Positions 23,105-33,865 of a DNA stretch of 64,000 bases are shown here, piece after piece. Numbering within the stretch: the stretch's first letter is position 1; each line of letters opens with the position of its first letter. Source of the stretch: Prionace glauca (taxonomy: Eukaryota; Chordata; Chondrichthyes; Carcharhiniformes; Carcharhinidae); contig CM075760.1 of NCBI GenBank assembly GCA_037974335.1, forward strand, positions 39,419,603-39,483,602. Direction: 5' to 3'. Under the pieces are notes generated by a model. That model searched no databases and was not told the origin of the DNA. It saw nothing but the letters and a program-made list of their open reading frames with translations. Made by a program: the position numbers and the translations under genes.

Positions 23105-23722
23105 ATGAGGTCAACAATGTTACTCGGACTATTGGAGGGTTCCTTATGCAGTGAGCTGCTTGACATTTCCCTAAATTCCTGCTGTATGTGTTTGCTGAAC
23201 TTCACCTTTCAATGGTGTTACAGAGGGAGGAATCACCATAGAATCCCTACACTGAGAAGAGGCTATTTCACCATTGAGTCTATACCCAGGCCCACTCTGC
23301 CATGTCCCCGTAACCTCTGCTAATCACCCAATCGATACACCTTCCGCTAATTAGGGGCAAGTTAGCATGACTAAACCAGCTAGTGTGCACATCTTTGGAC
23401 TGTGGGAGGAAATTGGAGCATTCGGAGGAAACCCACGGGAAGAACGTGTAAACTCCTCACAGGTAGTATTCAGGTCTAGAACAAAAATCTGTTGCTTGAT
23501 GCTGTGTGGCAGCAGTGCTAAACACTGTGCCACCGTTCCGTCCTTCACAATAACGGATGTCTCTTTGACTTTAACAGATGTCCACTCAGAAGTAGTTCTG
23601 ACGCAGCCGGAGGCAAAGAAGCAATTTCGAGTATAGACTCTGACCCTGACCTGCAATACCAGTGGCTTTGACTTCAGTGGCTACTGGCTGTACTGGTACC
23701 ATCATGGTCCCAGTAAGAGGCC
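23105..23722 (+). pseudogene. IgH-like V segment pseudogene, inverted, beyond C-delta
   Basis: The leader exon 23105-23150 reads MRSTMLLGLLEGSLC plus one base before a GTGAGC donor. The 46-nt length and phase 1 are normal. The V exon starts at 23578 after TTTAACAG. It reads VHSEVVLTQPEAKKQFRV, then a stop, then TLTLTCNTSGFDFSGYWLYW and a short framework 2. The pattern E-V-V-L-T-Q-P, L-T-C-x-T-S-G-F-D and Y-W-L-x-W is that of shark heavy-chain V rather than V-alpha/delta. The exon is cut off near 23722, where LINE tail sequence begins, so framework 3, CDR3 and RSS are lost. One SINE sits in the intron. VH-like genes used by TCR-delta are known in sharks and other vertebrates; this copy is dead. 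Confidence 0.8.
23225..23560 (-). mobile_element. tRNA-derived SINE, inverted, in pseudo-V intron
   Basis: Reverse-oriented SINE: TTTGGACTGTGGGAGGAAAT, GGAGGAAACCCACGGGAAGA, and AGTGCTAAACACTGTGCCAC near its 5' (right) end. Preceded by a GAATCCCTACACTGAGAAGA-type segment. Confidence 0.8.
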
Positions 23723-23930
23723 AGACTGCCGGGGGAGGTAGTGGAAGCAGATATGGCAGTGAGATTTAAGGGGCATCTGGACAAATGCATGAATAGGATG
23801 GGAATAGAGGGATATGATCCCCGGCAGGGTAGGGGGCTTTCGTTCTGTCGGATAGCATGTTCGGTGCAGGCTTGGAGGGCCGAAGGGCCTGTTCCTGTGC
23901 TGTAACTGTCTTTGTTCTTTGTTTCAGTCA
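23723..23930 (+). mobile_element. LINE 3'-end fragment
   Basis: CGGGGGAGGTAGTGGAAGCA, then a diverged GACAAATGCATGAATAGGAT block, and a tail GGCCGAAGGGCCTGTTCCTG ending in CTTTGTTCTTTG. It truncates the IgH-like V. Confidence 0.8.
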
Positions 23931-24370
23931 TGGTAATGCCATTAAATGGCAAGAGCCGATTGTTACCTTCTTTCCTGTTGGAGTTGGTCATTGCCTGGAA
24001 CATCTGTGGTGCAAATGTTATTTGCAGCTTCTCAGTCCAACCCGAGATATTGTCCAGCTACTGCTGCATTTGTAATGCATTACTTCAAGATCTGAGGTGT
24101 CATGAATGGTGCTGAACATTGTTCAGTCATCAGCGAACATCCCAACGTCTGACCTTACATTGGATTGAAGGTGATTGATGAAGCAACTGAGCTGATTGGG
24201 TCTGAGACACTGAGGAACTCCTGTAGTGAAGTCCTGAGACTAGAATAAATGACCTTCAATCATTAGTCAGCTAATCTTTCAAAAAGGCAACATTTTGTGT
24301 GACGATGACACCGAGTGTTTTTCGGTCGTTAAGAGGATGGATAATATTTAGTGGACGTTCTTCCTGTCAT
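23931..24370. repeat. Unclassified old interspersed repeat
   Basis: Contains a block (TTCAGTCATCAGCGAACATC, GATTGATGAAGCAACTGAGC, GAGGAACTCCTGTAGTGA) of a type I recall being common in shark genomes, but I cannot name the family. No gene. Confidence 0.45.
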
Positions 24371-24702
24371 AAAATACTCTCAGAGGAGGCAGTAGCACAG
24401 TGACATATTTAATCCAACGACCCAGAATACTGATGAGTGTTCGAAATTCGCCATGACAGATGCGAAATTTGAATGTTAAAAAAAATGAAATTAAAAGTCT
24501 AAAGATGACCAATGAAATTGTCGATTATCATGAAAACTCATCTTGTTCACCAATATCCTTTCGGGAAGGAAATCTGCCGTTCTTACATTGTCTGGCCTGA
24601 AAGTGACTCTTAAATGCCCTCTGCTGATGGGCAATTTAGGATGGGCAATAAATGCTGGTCAAGCCAATGACACCCACATCACATGAATGGAAATAAAATA
24701 AA
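24371..24702 (+). mobile_element. SINE abutting the C-delta splice donor
   Basis: An old SINE with the 3' motif GGATGGGCAATAAATGCTGG, then GCCAATGACACCCACATCAC and an A-rich tail. The tail ends at 24702, immediately next to the donor (24707-24703 on the minus strand) of the C-delta exon. Confidence 0.75.
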
Positions 24703-24707
24703 CTTAC

Positions 24708-25019
24708 CAATTTCAGCTGTGGGTGGGATGTTTACTGAGTAATTCTGATTATTGTGAACTGCCGTGCACGTGATGTTTGGTGGTTTTCCGGATTGGGGGA
24801 AAGAGAGGAAACCCGAAATCCTGTAATTCCCGCTCTCCAATAGGACACTGGATCTTGTCACATTGAGCTCCTGGTCGGATCCCCTGGACAGCGAGAGCTT
24901 GATTGCCTTGGGGGAGAAGCCCGAGGCCAAACATACTGCAGCGGTGGTGGTGTTGGGAGCTTCCGGTGGCACTGGCGGGTAAAAGATGCTCAATTTTGGT
25001 TCTTTCGGGTCTTTCGCCT
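24708..25019 (-). CDS. TRDC: TCR delta constant domain exon
   Basis: One C1-type immunoglobulin domain exon, 312 nt, read in phase 1 in and out. The acceptor is TTACATTTTCAG; the donor is GAAATTG|GTAAGT. The 103 full codons start AKDPKEPKLSIFYPPVPPEA. The domain cysteines are at residues 29 (AAVCLASGF) and 84 (NITCTAVHNN), 55 apart. The C strand (SPKAIKLSLS) lacks the usual Trp, as in mammalian C-delta (PKDIRINL), and the ending TCTAVHNNQNYSV matches TCSVQHDNKTV. These points favour delta over alpha. Four potential N-glycosylation sites: NTT, NVT, NIT, NYS. J segments upstream all end with one base that combines with its AG to make Lys. The connecting, transmembrane and cytoplasmic exons were not found downstream. 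Confidence 0.88.
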
Positions 25020-25204
25020 CTGAAAATGTAAGAAATAAAAGGGGAAAAAGTCAGAATCCAACAGGGTGCCATCCCCCAACCTGCTGTGGCATTCGATTAG
25101 ACCACATTTTTCTGAGCCTTAACCCTATGTAAGTTTCTCCATTAACTTACCGAATGCTGAGACTGGATAAGTAATCTTTTTGCCTTGGCTCGGAGAAGGT
25201 TCTC

Positions 25205-25378
25205 TCTGTCTCTCACACACACTCACACACTCACACACATAGATACATGCACACATGCCTATGCACACAAGCAGACATACATACATGCAGAGACACAAAT
25301 GCACACACGCTCACAAAAACATAACAGACACACACACATCCACGCACACACACACACAAACACACACACACACAAACA
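25205..25378. repeat. (CA)n-rich satellite-like tract
   Basis: Imperfect CACA-rich repeat with ACACATGC-like variants. Frames through it are spurious. Confidence 0.93.
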
Positions 25379-26821
25379 GGGCGAGATCCTAATTGAATAT
25401 TTCTCACCATTATTCACTGTTGACAAAGGCATGGTTTTTAGCGAACTTGGGGAAAGAAATAGTAATGTCTTGGGGAGTGTAAATATAATAGAGAAAGAGG
25501 TGCTGGAACTCTTAAAATGCATTGAGATAAATGAATCCCCGAAAATTAATGAAGTGTGTCCCAGGATATTGTGGGAGGCGAGGGAGAAATTTGCGGGTTC
25601 CCTAGCAGAGATACTTAAATCATCGTTAGACACAGGTGAGGTGCCTGAAGATTGGAGAGTGGCAAATGTTTGTTTAAAAAGGGCTGCAGGGAAAAGCCTG
25701 GAAACTACAGGCCAGTGAGTCTCACATCTGTGGTGGGTAAGTTGTTGAAATTTTTTTTAGAGGCAGGTTCTACAGACATTTAGAGATGCAAGGACTGATT
25801 AGGGACAGTCAGCATGGCTTTGTGAGTGGAAAATCATTTCTCAGAAATTTGATTGAATTTTTGAAGGGATAGCCAAGAAGGTTGATGAGGGCAATGCAGT
25901 TGATGTTGTCTACATGGAATTTAGCAAGGCGTTTGACAAGGTATTGCATAGTAGGCTGTTGCATAAGGTTAAATCTCATGAGTTCCAGTGTGAGGAAGCC
26001 AAATGGATACAAGATTTGTATTGATGACAGACGTCAGACAGTTGTTGTAGAGAGTTGTTTTTCAAACTGGAGATCTGTAACCAGAGGTGTGCCTCAGGGA
26101 TCAGTGCTGGATCTATCGTTATTTGCCATCTATATTAATGATTTGGATGAGAATATAGGAGGCATGGTTAGGTAGTTTGCAAATGACGTCAAGATTTGTG
26201 GCATAGTGGGCAGTGAAGAAGGTTATTTCTGATTGCAGTGGGATTTTGATCAATTGGGCCAGTGGGCTGATAACTGGCAGATGGAGTTTAACTCAGATAA
26301 ATGAAAGGTGAGGCATTTTGGTAGATTGAACGAGGGTAGCACTTTCTCAGTTAATAGTATGGCTTTGGGAGGAATTACAGAACGAAGAGATCTAGGGGCA
26401 TAAGTTCAGAGTTCCTTGAATTCACAGGTGGACAGAGTGGTGATGACGGCATTCGGCAAACTTACTTTCATTGGTCAGAACATTGAATACCGGAGTTGGG
26501 ACGTCTTGTTGAAATTGCACAAGGCATTGACAAAGCCAATATTGAATACTGCTCTGGCCACTCTATCATAGAAAATATATCATTAAACTATGAAGAGTGC
26601 AGAACAATGTTTTTTTTTAGGATGCTACTGGCACTTGATGCTTTGAGCTGTAAGGAGAGGTTGGATAGACTGGGACTTTTTTCTCTGGAGCGTAGAGGCT
26701 GAGGGGTGATCTCATAGACATATATAAAATAATGAGGGGTATAGATCAGCTAGATAGTCAATAGTTCTTTTTCCCCGAAAGGTAGGGGATTCAAAATCTA
26801 GAGGGCATGGGTTTAAGGTGT

Positions 26822-26871
<50 letters not shown>

Positions 26872-27122
26872 GATACAAAAGTGTCCAGAAGGGCATTTGT
26901 TTTTCACATAGAGGGTGGTGAGTGTCTGGAACAAACTGTCAGAGGTATTAGTAGAGACGAGTACAATTTTGTCTTTTGTACCATTACATGGGTACGATGG
27001 GTATAGAGGAATATGGGCCAAATGCAGGCAATTGGGATTAGCTTCGGACTTAAAAAAAGGCGGGATGAACAATTTCGGCCAAAAGCCTGTTTCCATGGTG
27101 TAAACCTCTATGATTCTATGAC
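25379..27122 (+). mobile_element. CR1-like LINE (family B) in the J-C intron
   Basis: The longest family B copy. It starts with a linker region (EYFSPLFTVDKGMVFSELGE), then SPKINEVCPRILWEAREKFA, EDWRVANVCLKRA, EFSKAFDKVLHSRLLHK, GVPQGSVLDLSLFAIYINDL. It ends in TGTAAACCTCTATGATTCTATG. An AG-rich microsatellite interrupts it near 26820-26870. It has many frame breaks and opposes C-delta transcription. Confidence 0.9.
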
Positions 27123-27245
27123 ACACACACATGCACCTCGAGGCAGTCATACCCAGATACATGCAGAGAGACACACACTGACACATTGGGAGACACACAT
27201 ACCCAGAACCACACACAAACACATACAGGCTGGATTTGGGGACCA
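27123..27245. repeat. CA-rich low-complexity tract
   Basis: ACACAC-rich sequence adjoining the LINE tail. Confidence 0.85.
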
Positions 27246-27586
27246 AATAAAATATTCCCAATCTTGGTGCTGACACGCACTTAATGAGGAGGCGGATACA
27301 TGAATGACTTGAAGGGATTTGGGACAGGCTGAGTCAATGGGCAAAACATGGCAGATGGAATAAAATCTGAACATGTGGGAAGTTATCCTCTCTGGCAGCA
27401 AAAAATACATCAGAAAGGCCTAGTTGTTCCAAAGTGGTGTGAGATTGGACAGAGCTGTTCCCATAGAGAAGGGGGTGTCCTTGTTCATGGGACAATAAAA
27501 GCTAACATGGAGGCACAGCAAGAAAATGAAAGACGAATGTTACATATTTGTCTAACAGAATAGGAATATGAGTGTACACGTGTGTA

Positions 27587-27631
<45 letters not shown>

Positions 27632-27700
27632 TGAACTGTTTGAATGTTGGAGCACTATTTGCGGGCCAGATTGCCTACTCCTGCCCTTATGTTCTTTTGA
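27246..27700 (+). mobile_element. LINE fragment with (GT)n insertion
   Basis: Decayed text equivalent to LDRLSQWAKHGRWNK and a VLVHGTIKANMEAQQENER-like block. A GT microsatellite lies at about 27580-27630, and a tail ends TGCCCTTATGTTCTTTTG. Confidence 0.7.
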
Positions 27701-28195
27701 GAATGTAGTACATTTGCATGGCCCTAGACAGTCACACAGACAAGCAGACACATACAGGCACACATGCGTGCACACACACAAAAACAGACACGCACACAGA
27801 TTTAGAGACACACGGAGACACACAGACTGAGGTATTGAGAAACGTACATGCCCAGAAACAAGCACAGAGGCTGAAACATACTCAGAAACTTGAAGTGGAG
27901 ACCAAATTTAACTATTCACACCATGCTGATGGCACAGGCATTACGGAGATGAGGACGCAATGGCCTTTCAAGGAGATTTGGACCGGCTGAGTGAATGCAC
28001 ACAGACATGGCAGATGGGATAAAAAGTGACTAAGTATTAAGTTATCAACTATGGTCGGAAACAAAACAAAAAACAGAAGTATAAAGTTTTTCCTAAATGG
28101 TGTGTGGTTGAAAGGAAAGCACTTCCACAGAGACCTGGTCACTAAAAATTTGCATGCAGGCACAGCAAACAATGAGGAAGGCAAATACTAAGTTT
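27701..28195 (+). mobile_element. CA-rich tract and further LINE fragment
   Basis: CA-rich to about 27880, then a second decayed block (GACCGGCTGAGTGAATGCAC, AAATTTGCATGCAGGCACAG) matching the same LINE region as 27300-27520. The two blocks look like divergent tandem copies. Confidence 0.6.
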
Positions 28196-28324
28196 ATTTG
28201 CCACAAAATATGAATGTGAGTGTGCACATTAGTTTGTATGCATTTGTGTGAGTGTCTGTATGTGTGTTTTTTTTATGGGTTGGTGCGTGTGAGTGCACCA
28301 AGATCAGTTTGCATGTTTGATCAG

Positions 28325-29125
28325 TACCATAGAACATAGAACAGTACAGCACGGTGCAGGCCCTTCGGCTCTCAATGTTGTGCCTAGCTAAGTCTAAACC
28401 CAAGATCAAGTTATCTCTGTCCCTATCATTCTAGTACAAAGAACAAAGAACAAAAACAGCCCGGGAATAAGGGCCCTTCAGTCCAACGAGCCCACGCCGC
28501 CATCTCAACACCTCCAGTCCCCCTCTCCACTCACGACCCCTGTCTAATGTGTTATGGCCATCCAGATCGAGGGAAACCGATTTAGGGACAATTTATTCCT
28601 GCCAATCAGCCTAACAGCACATCTTTGGGGTGTGGGAGGAAACCGGAGCACCCGGAGAAAACCCACGCAAGCACGGGGAGAATGCGCAAACTCCCACAGA
28701 CACCGGCCCAAATCCATGTGTCTGCACAGCAATCAGTGATAGTCACTGAGCTGTCGTCTTGCCCAGTATCTGCACAGACTAGGCACACACTAACGACATG
28801 AAGCACTAGGCCAATCTCGATAACCAAGAGCAGCCCCAGTACGACCCATCGCGTGTATGCCCCTCATTGGACACGAGGTGGACTGACTTAAAACCTGTGA
28901 ATGAAAAGAGGAAAAAACTCATACCATAGCCATTTACATTACCAGGGACGCCCCAATGCTAATGACCCTTATTTAAAACAATCTTCCATATCCACCCATC
29001 TCCAACCCAGTCATGTGCCTGTCTAAGTTACTTGCTCCATGTGACTATCCAATAACCGCCTGAAAGTTCCTAAAGTGTCCGACTCCACTATCACATCAGA
29101 CAGTGTATTCCATGGACCAAATGAC
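28325..29125 (-). mobile_element. LINE/SINE composite repeat, minus strand
   Basis: CATAGAACATAGAACAGTAC tail at 28330, then a second AAAGAACAAAGAACAAAAAC start at 28438. A SINE-like body (28540-28745) and an old LINE 3' part (28790-29120) follow. The same composite lies in plus orientation at 44.1-44.87 kb, showing it is one repeat family. Confidence 0.8.
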
Positions 29126-30140
29126 CTATATCTGCTCCCATGTTACTTCGAGACTTGAATACATGTACACGCCGCTGATACTCACACAGACAGGTATGGA
29201 CATAGAGGCGTGCAGGCATACGAACACACTCACGCATAAACACACACACACACACTCAGACATAAACACAAACACACACATGTACAGAATGATATGCAGA
29301 TTAGTTACATTTATTAAGACAATGTGATAGAATGCTGAATATGCTAGTTTGAAACTGACACCAAAAAAAGAGCAACAATGTAAGCAGCATCACTGGAAAC
29401 ATCAATTTTCAAAGAAATATTCGTATTTTGTGAATGGATAAAACTAGTGGAAGTTTTCAGCGCAGGGAAATGCAACTTAACACACCATAAATTTGAAAAT
29501 CAAAGAACCATGTTGTTTTATAAATGTCCATATGCTAAGAGTAAGGAACAATCAATGAATGTCTTTATTCAAATTCTTTGGATAGGGAAAGAAGACAAAA
29601 TGCACAAACACTGAGCCACCGCAAAATATATTCGGTGCTTAATATTCATGTTTTAACGTGAAGATCTGAGATCATGATTGAAATAAAGGAGAGTCCATAG
29701 TCAGAACTGGCAACATTTCTGTTCTGTTTCTCATAAAATTAAAACTCAGCATTTAAAAAATCCTCAAACAGAACAGAAGGAGAAAGAATGTTACTCTGTA
29801 TACTCTATGCAGGATGATAGTACTCGATTAATAGTGTAGATGATAGTTCACTCTAAAATGCAGGAATTTATTTAAGGAGTGACTTAATCATTCCCAAACG
29901 GAGAGGGTTGATAAACAGGAACATTGGCTGTTGGTTGGGGAGTCCAAGATTTCAGCAAATGGGATTTTAGACGATGTTTAATGTTTAAGACTTTCAGGAG
30001 AGAAATCAGGAAATATTTTGCCATTTAATGCCTCACTTTCCTCCATTAAGACATTTCCTAAATCCAGCCTTTTTTGATGAAATCTAATACTAAATGCAGT
30101 TTTCGTCTCCTTATCGAATAAAACATGCATTTGCAATATA
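29126..30140. other. J-C intron, no feature recognised
   Basis: AT-rich with a CA-rich tract at 29235-29280. Searched for J motifs (FGxGT with a donor) on the minus strand; none seen. Confidence 0.45.
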
Positions 30141-30626
30141 AAAAGTGTAGGTAAAGTATACCAGACTGATTCTTGGAATGGCGTGACTGTCCTTTTAGGA
30201 GAGACTGGGATGACTGCATCTACATTCACTGGAGTTTTGAACATGCGAGGCGATGTCATTGAAACATATAGAATTCTAGCAGAGATGAGCAGACTGAATG
30301 CAGGGATGTTGTTTCCTTTGGCGGGGTGGGGTCTAGAAAAAGGGATCAAAGTTTCAGTGTGCAGGGTTTGACATTTAAATCTGAGATGAGGAAAAATGTC
30401 CTCACTCAGAGGCTCGTGAAATTGTAGCTCTCTACTACAGACGTTTGTGGTTGCGAAACCAGTGAATATATTTTAAATGGACATATATTACTGTACTCTA
30501 AAGGTGCCAAGAATTATGGGGAGAGGGTTGGTATGGTGCCGAGTTTTAGGGTCAGCCGCTGTCGTGTCCAATGGCAGAGGTCGAAGGATCGACTGGCCTT
30601 GTCCTGCTCCTATTTTCTATCTTTCT
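30141..30626 (+). mobile_element. LINE 3' fragment
   Basis: Decayed LINE text: GVLNMRGDVIETYRILAEMS, RLNAGMLFPL, and a tail (GAAGGATCGACTGGCCTTGT, CCTGCTCCTATTTTC). Confidence 0.75.
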
Positions 30627-31093
30627 CTGTAAGATAGGTGAAGAAAGGTGCTGGGCGATGGCAGTGAATATTAATTATTTCATAGCGCCCACAAGACAAA
30701 AAATAGTCACAGTGACATCTGGTTCTGTTGCAGAGTTAGCAGCACAGAGACCCAGGCTAACTCCTGAAGAAATTGGCTCAATTCCCTCCCCAGCACTTGG
30801 AGTAATTTCAAATAAATTGATCGAAGCAAGAGCGATGGGATTAATGGTCTCTTCCATCGTTGTAGGAGTCTAATAATTTGTTGTTTGTAAACTCTATTAC
30901 AGAGTTGTCAGAAGACAATTTAATTTTTCACTCCCCCCCCCCGCCCACTCACCCCCCGCCTCGCCTCCTGTCCTTCCCAATCAACTCAACAGCTGCTATT
31001 ACAGGATACAGATTCTTTACAGGTGTGTTAAAATCGGACATTACTTTCTTAAACGATAACCAGACGCAAAACGCAGAGAACAGGTTAACTTAT

Positions 31094-31153
31094 TGGGTTC
31101 TACAGTGTGTTTGGTTCCACTGCCAAAAGTAAGCTTTCTGGTTGCATAGATTG
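31094..31153 (-). CDS. TCR delta J segment, altered splice donor
   Basis: A J coding segment with the sequence IYATRKLTFGSGTKHTVEP, keeping the F-G-S-G-T bulge motif. The 5' side has a 12-bp-spacer RSS (31181-31154): nonamer CGAGTTTGT (six of nine) and heptamer TACTTTG (five of seven). Where the other J segments have A|GTAAGT, this one has A|ATAAGT, so the usual donor is lost. It may be unused, or spliced from elsewhere. It is the J nearest to C-delta in the window. Confidence 0.75.
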
Positions 31154-31181
31154 CAAAGTAATACCAGATGGTACAAACTCG
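31154..31181 (-). promoter_or_regulatory. J recombination signal, 12-bp spacer
   Basis: Minus strand: CGAGTTTGT, 12 bp, TACTTTG. Imperfect but with exact spacing. Confidence 0.6.
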
Positions 31182-31289
31182 ACATACCCACATGAACAGC
31201 AATGTAAGGATTGTTTCTCGTGCTAAGGTTTTTGAGATTTGATTTGCTTCCACGGTTGGTTCATTATTACGTCCTGAAACAAATGTAAA

Positions 31290-31550
31290 ACAATATCCCA
31301 GGAATGATGTTCTTGCTGAAGAGGGAGTGGAGGGAAGGTCACCGGACAGATTCTGGAGTGGCAAGACTGAAATATGAGGGGAGATTTAGTTGGTTAGGAT
31401 TTTATTGTTTGGGGTTCGGAAGAAGGAAGGCAGGAGGAGAAGATCTCACTAAAACCCATAATGCAGGATTAGACAGGGTAGATGCAGGATGGCGGCAGGG
31501 TCCAGAACCGGGGTTCATAGTCAAAGAATATGGGACTGATATGAGGAGAG
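31290..31550 (+). mobile_element. LINE fragment, old
   Basis: Decayed text: SGVARLKYEGRFSWLG, FGRRKAGGEDLTKTHNAGLD. Similar to a LINE C-terminal segment. Confidence 0.65.
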
Positions 31551-31941
31551 TTTAATTTTCACCAAGAGAATGAAAATCTTGTGTAATTCACAACTACAAC
31601 AGTTTAAACAGAACAATGATGCTTATCTGTCTCCCCTCTCTCATTTAAATCAACTCTCTGACTGGAATCTTCCTGTCCCCTTCACAGGACACAAATCTGG
31701 TTCTCAGTTCAATACCTAATTACTGAGGCTTGCAGTCCCAACTCCTTTCCAATGTACCTCTAATGCCTGGGTAAGCTGAGCTAGATCTAAACTGACTCAA
31801 AACTTAACAATCTCCTCGCCTGCTTGCCACATATTATATTGGCACTCTGCCCAACTTGATTAGACTACTTACAACAGAAAACTAGATCACAGAGGAGATG
31901 TGGAGTGAAAGAATAAAAAAGCACATTGACTTCACACTCAC
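31551..31941. other. Intron between J segments
   Basis: No further J, D or repeat recognised. Confidence 0.45.
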
Positions 31942-31991
31942 TTGGTATACCTGTCACCTGGGTGCCGCTGCCAAACGTTAGCTTTTCATAG
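31942..31991 (-). CDS. TCR delta J segment, intact-looking
   Basis: J coding sequence YEKLTFGSGTQVTGIP with one extra base at each end. The donor A|GTGAGT follows. The F-G-S-G-T motif is intact. Its end phase (one base) fits the C-delta exon. It is directly preceded by a 12-bp-spacer RSS with the best nonamer among the J segments. Rearrangement to a V with a 23-bp spacer obeys the 12/23 rule. Confidence 0.87.
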
Positions 31992-32019
31992 CACAGTAAC
32001 AATTGTTCAGACAGAAACC
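31992..32019 (-). promoter_or_regulatory. J recombination signal, 12-bp spacer
   Basis: Minus strand: nonamer GGTTTCTGT (eight of nine), spacer exactly 12 bp, heptamer TACTGTG (six of seven). Confidence 0.88.
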
Positions 32020-32435
32020 TTCTATTGAGAAAGCTGTTTTAGATGTCAGACAATTCACGGCAAAGACAAATTTGGGACAGTCACTGATTCGCTGCAGATA
32101 ACAGATATTTCATTCTTTATCCCTCCCCAACATCACAGGCTAAGTGGGCCGAATGGCCTTCTTGGATGCTCTAGGATTTTACCAACGTGAAGAATTTCTG
32201 AGCCGAGGTCGCCATTGGTCAAATACAACAATCCACGTCCTCCCGCTGCAACAAATATACTTTGCCTCTGAACTGTTGTTAGGTAACAAGGGAAGGCCAT
32301 TCCGCCCTTTGCTCCTGCTCTGCCAACCTCTCAATTGGCTTTACAGAAATTTGCAACATGGCCTTGCCCGTGACGCCTCCACATCTGGTAGAAAATAAAT
32401 ACAATTCAGCGGATAATATCTAATTTGATAGCTAA
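32020..32435. other. Intron between J segments
   Basis: A short LINE-tail-like motif (AAGTGGGCCGAATGGCCTTC) lies near 32142. Otherwise unassigned. Confidence 0.45.
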
Positions 32436-32935
32436 TCTTTCTCTCCTTACAGATGTTTCCTGACCTGCTGGGATTTTTTTTACCAGAATTATCTGTTCTT
32501 ATTGCCATAATCCTGTTAGATTTCGAAGAGGTAAACAGACATGTCGAGTCTGAAAGATGTGTTTACATTTAGTTGAATCAACAGTTACTCCGGCTCATTT
32601 TCCAAAAGAGAGATATTTTTATTTATTCATGGGACATGGGCACCGTTATCTGGCCAGAATTTATTATCCATTCCCAATTGCCCTTGAGAGTCAACCAAAT
32701 TGCACATGTAGGCCAGATCAGATCAGAATGGCAAATGTATTTCTGTAAAGGACATGCCTCAACCAGATGGGTTTATTCCAACAGTTGCATTCATCATCAA
32801 CAGTGTTTTCTTAATTCCAGATTATTAAATTTGAATTCCACCCTCTACCGTGGTGGGATTCGAACGCAGGGACCCAAGAAAACTAGTTGATTTCCTGGAT
32901 TAATAATCCAGTGAGAAGGTCATAATTGTCAACCT
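32436..32935 (-). mobile_element. Old SINE-type repeats
   Basis: A TTTTATTTATTCATGGGACA block, CCCAATTGCCCTTGAGAGTC and a right end GTGGGATTCGAACGCAGGGA, followed by GGATTAATAATCCAGTGA. This is the reverse-oriented body of a common shark SINE with a tRNA-like 5' end on the right. A DNA fragment with ACAGATGTTTCCTGACCTGC precedes it. Confidence 0.65.
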
Positions 32936-33054
32936 AGCTGTGTGAGACCCCTTGGGGATGAGTGAACATAACATGAGAGTTTTTATTTATACCGAGATGG
33001 GGAGTGACACAGTTGACTCGGAGACTACTGTGCTGAATCTTAATAAAGGAGACT

Positions 33055-33425
33055 ATGAAACTATAAGGCATGACTTCGCCTTTATAGATTGGGGAGACTT
33101 AAAGGGATGACAATGGATCTCATAGAGGCTTATACAATTCGAACAGTACAAGACACAGTAGATGAAGAGAGAATATTCCCGATGGTAGGGGAGTCCAGGA
33201 TCAGGGTTCTGAGGATTCAGCGTAGACCATTTAGGATTATAGTGAGGAGACATTTCTTCACCCAAAGAGTGGCGAACCTGTGAAATTCATTACCACAGGA
33301 AATAGTTGTTGCCAAAAGACTGAATTTATTCAAGAAGCAGCTGGATGTAGCACTTGGACGAATGAGATCAAACGCTATTGGGAGAAAGCAGGATTTGTCT
33401 ATTGAGTGGATGAACAACAATGATC
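33055..33425 (+). mobile_element. LINE 3' fragment
   Basis: Decayed text around MTMDLIEAYTIRTVQDTVDE, RRHFFTQRVANL and LNLFKKQLDVALGRMRSNAI-like frames, typical of the LINE C-terminus. Confidence 0.8.
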
Positions 33426-33796
33426 ATAATAAATGGCAGATTATATTTGAAAAGTCAGAGAGCGCTGAAACCCTCTGTATGTACATAAATGCCTCTCTGG
33501 ACATATAATTTTCAATTTTGCGCTGTGCTGTCCATTTGACCAGTCCTTCTATATCGATCTGCAATGTAAGGCTTTCCACCCCGCTATTTACCACACCAGC
33601 AATTTGTGTGTCATCTACGAATTTACTGATTATATCCTTTGGATCGCTACCGTTCTAACTAAATATCTAATGATGCATTAATCTATCTAACAGCTTGTTT
33701 TTAATTTTAAGCATTACTTTCGCTTTAGTCACCATTCGCCAGACACGGATTCAGCAGAAATATCCATCGAAGAGTAGAGATAAATCAGCTGGCACC

Positions 33797-33865
33797 TATT
33801 TGGCACAACATTCAGTTGGTTCCCGCAGGCAAAGGTGAGTTTCTAAGTACTGTCATAGTAATGAG
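33797..33865 (-). pseudogene. TCR J segment relic
   Basis: J-like text KLTFACGNQLNVVP, where F-A-C-G-N replaces F-G-x-G-T. The codon before KLTF is a stop (TAG), and the donor position reads AT instead of GT (CCAA|ATAGGT). A heptamer CACAGTG (33872-33866) and a poor nonamer lie on the 5' side. It is a decayed J. Confidence 0.6.

Noticed and set aside
25139-25200. A leader-like CAGCATTCG|GTAAGT donor just upstream of C-delta on the minus strand
   Set aside because: No ATG or hydrophobic signal sequence precedes it and no V or J text is in frame.
25185-25380. Regular short CA-rich repeats as a CRISPR-like array
   Set aside because: No constant spacers or conserved repeat; vertebrate microsatellite.
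32144-32398. 84-codon plus frame between J segments
   Set aside because: No recognised domain; overlaps a LINE-tail motif and ends at random.
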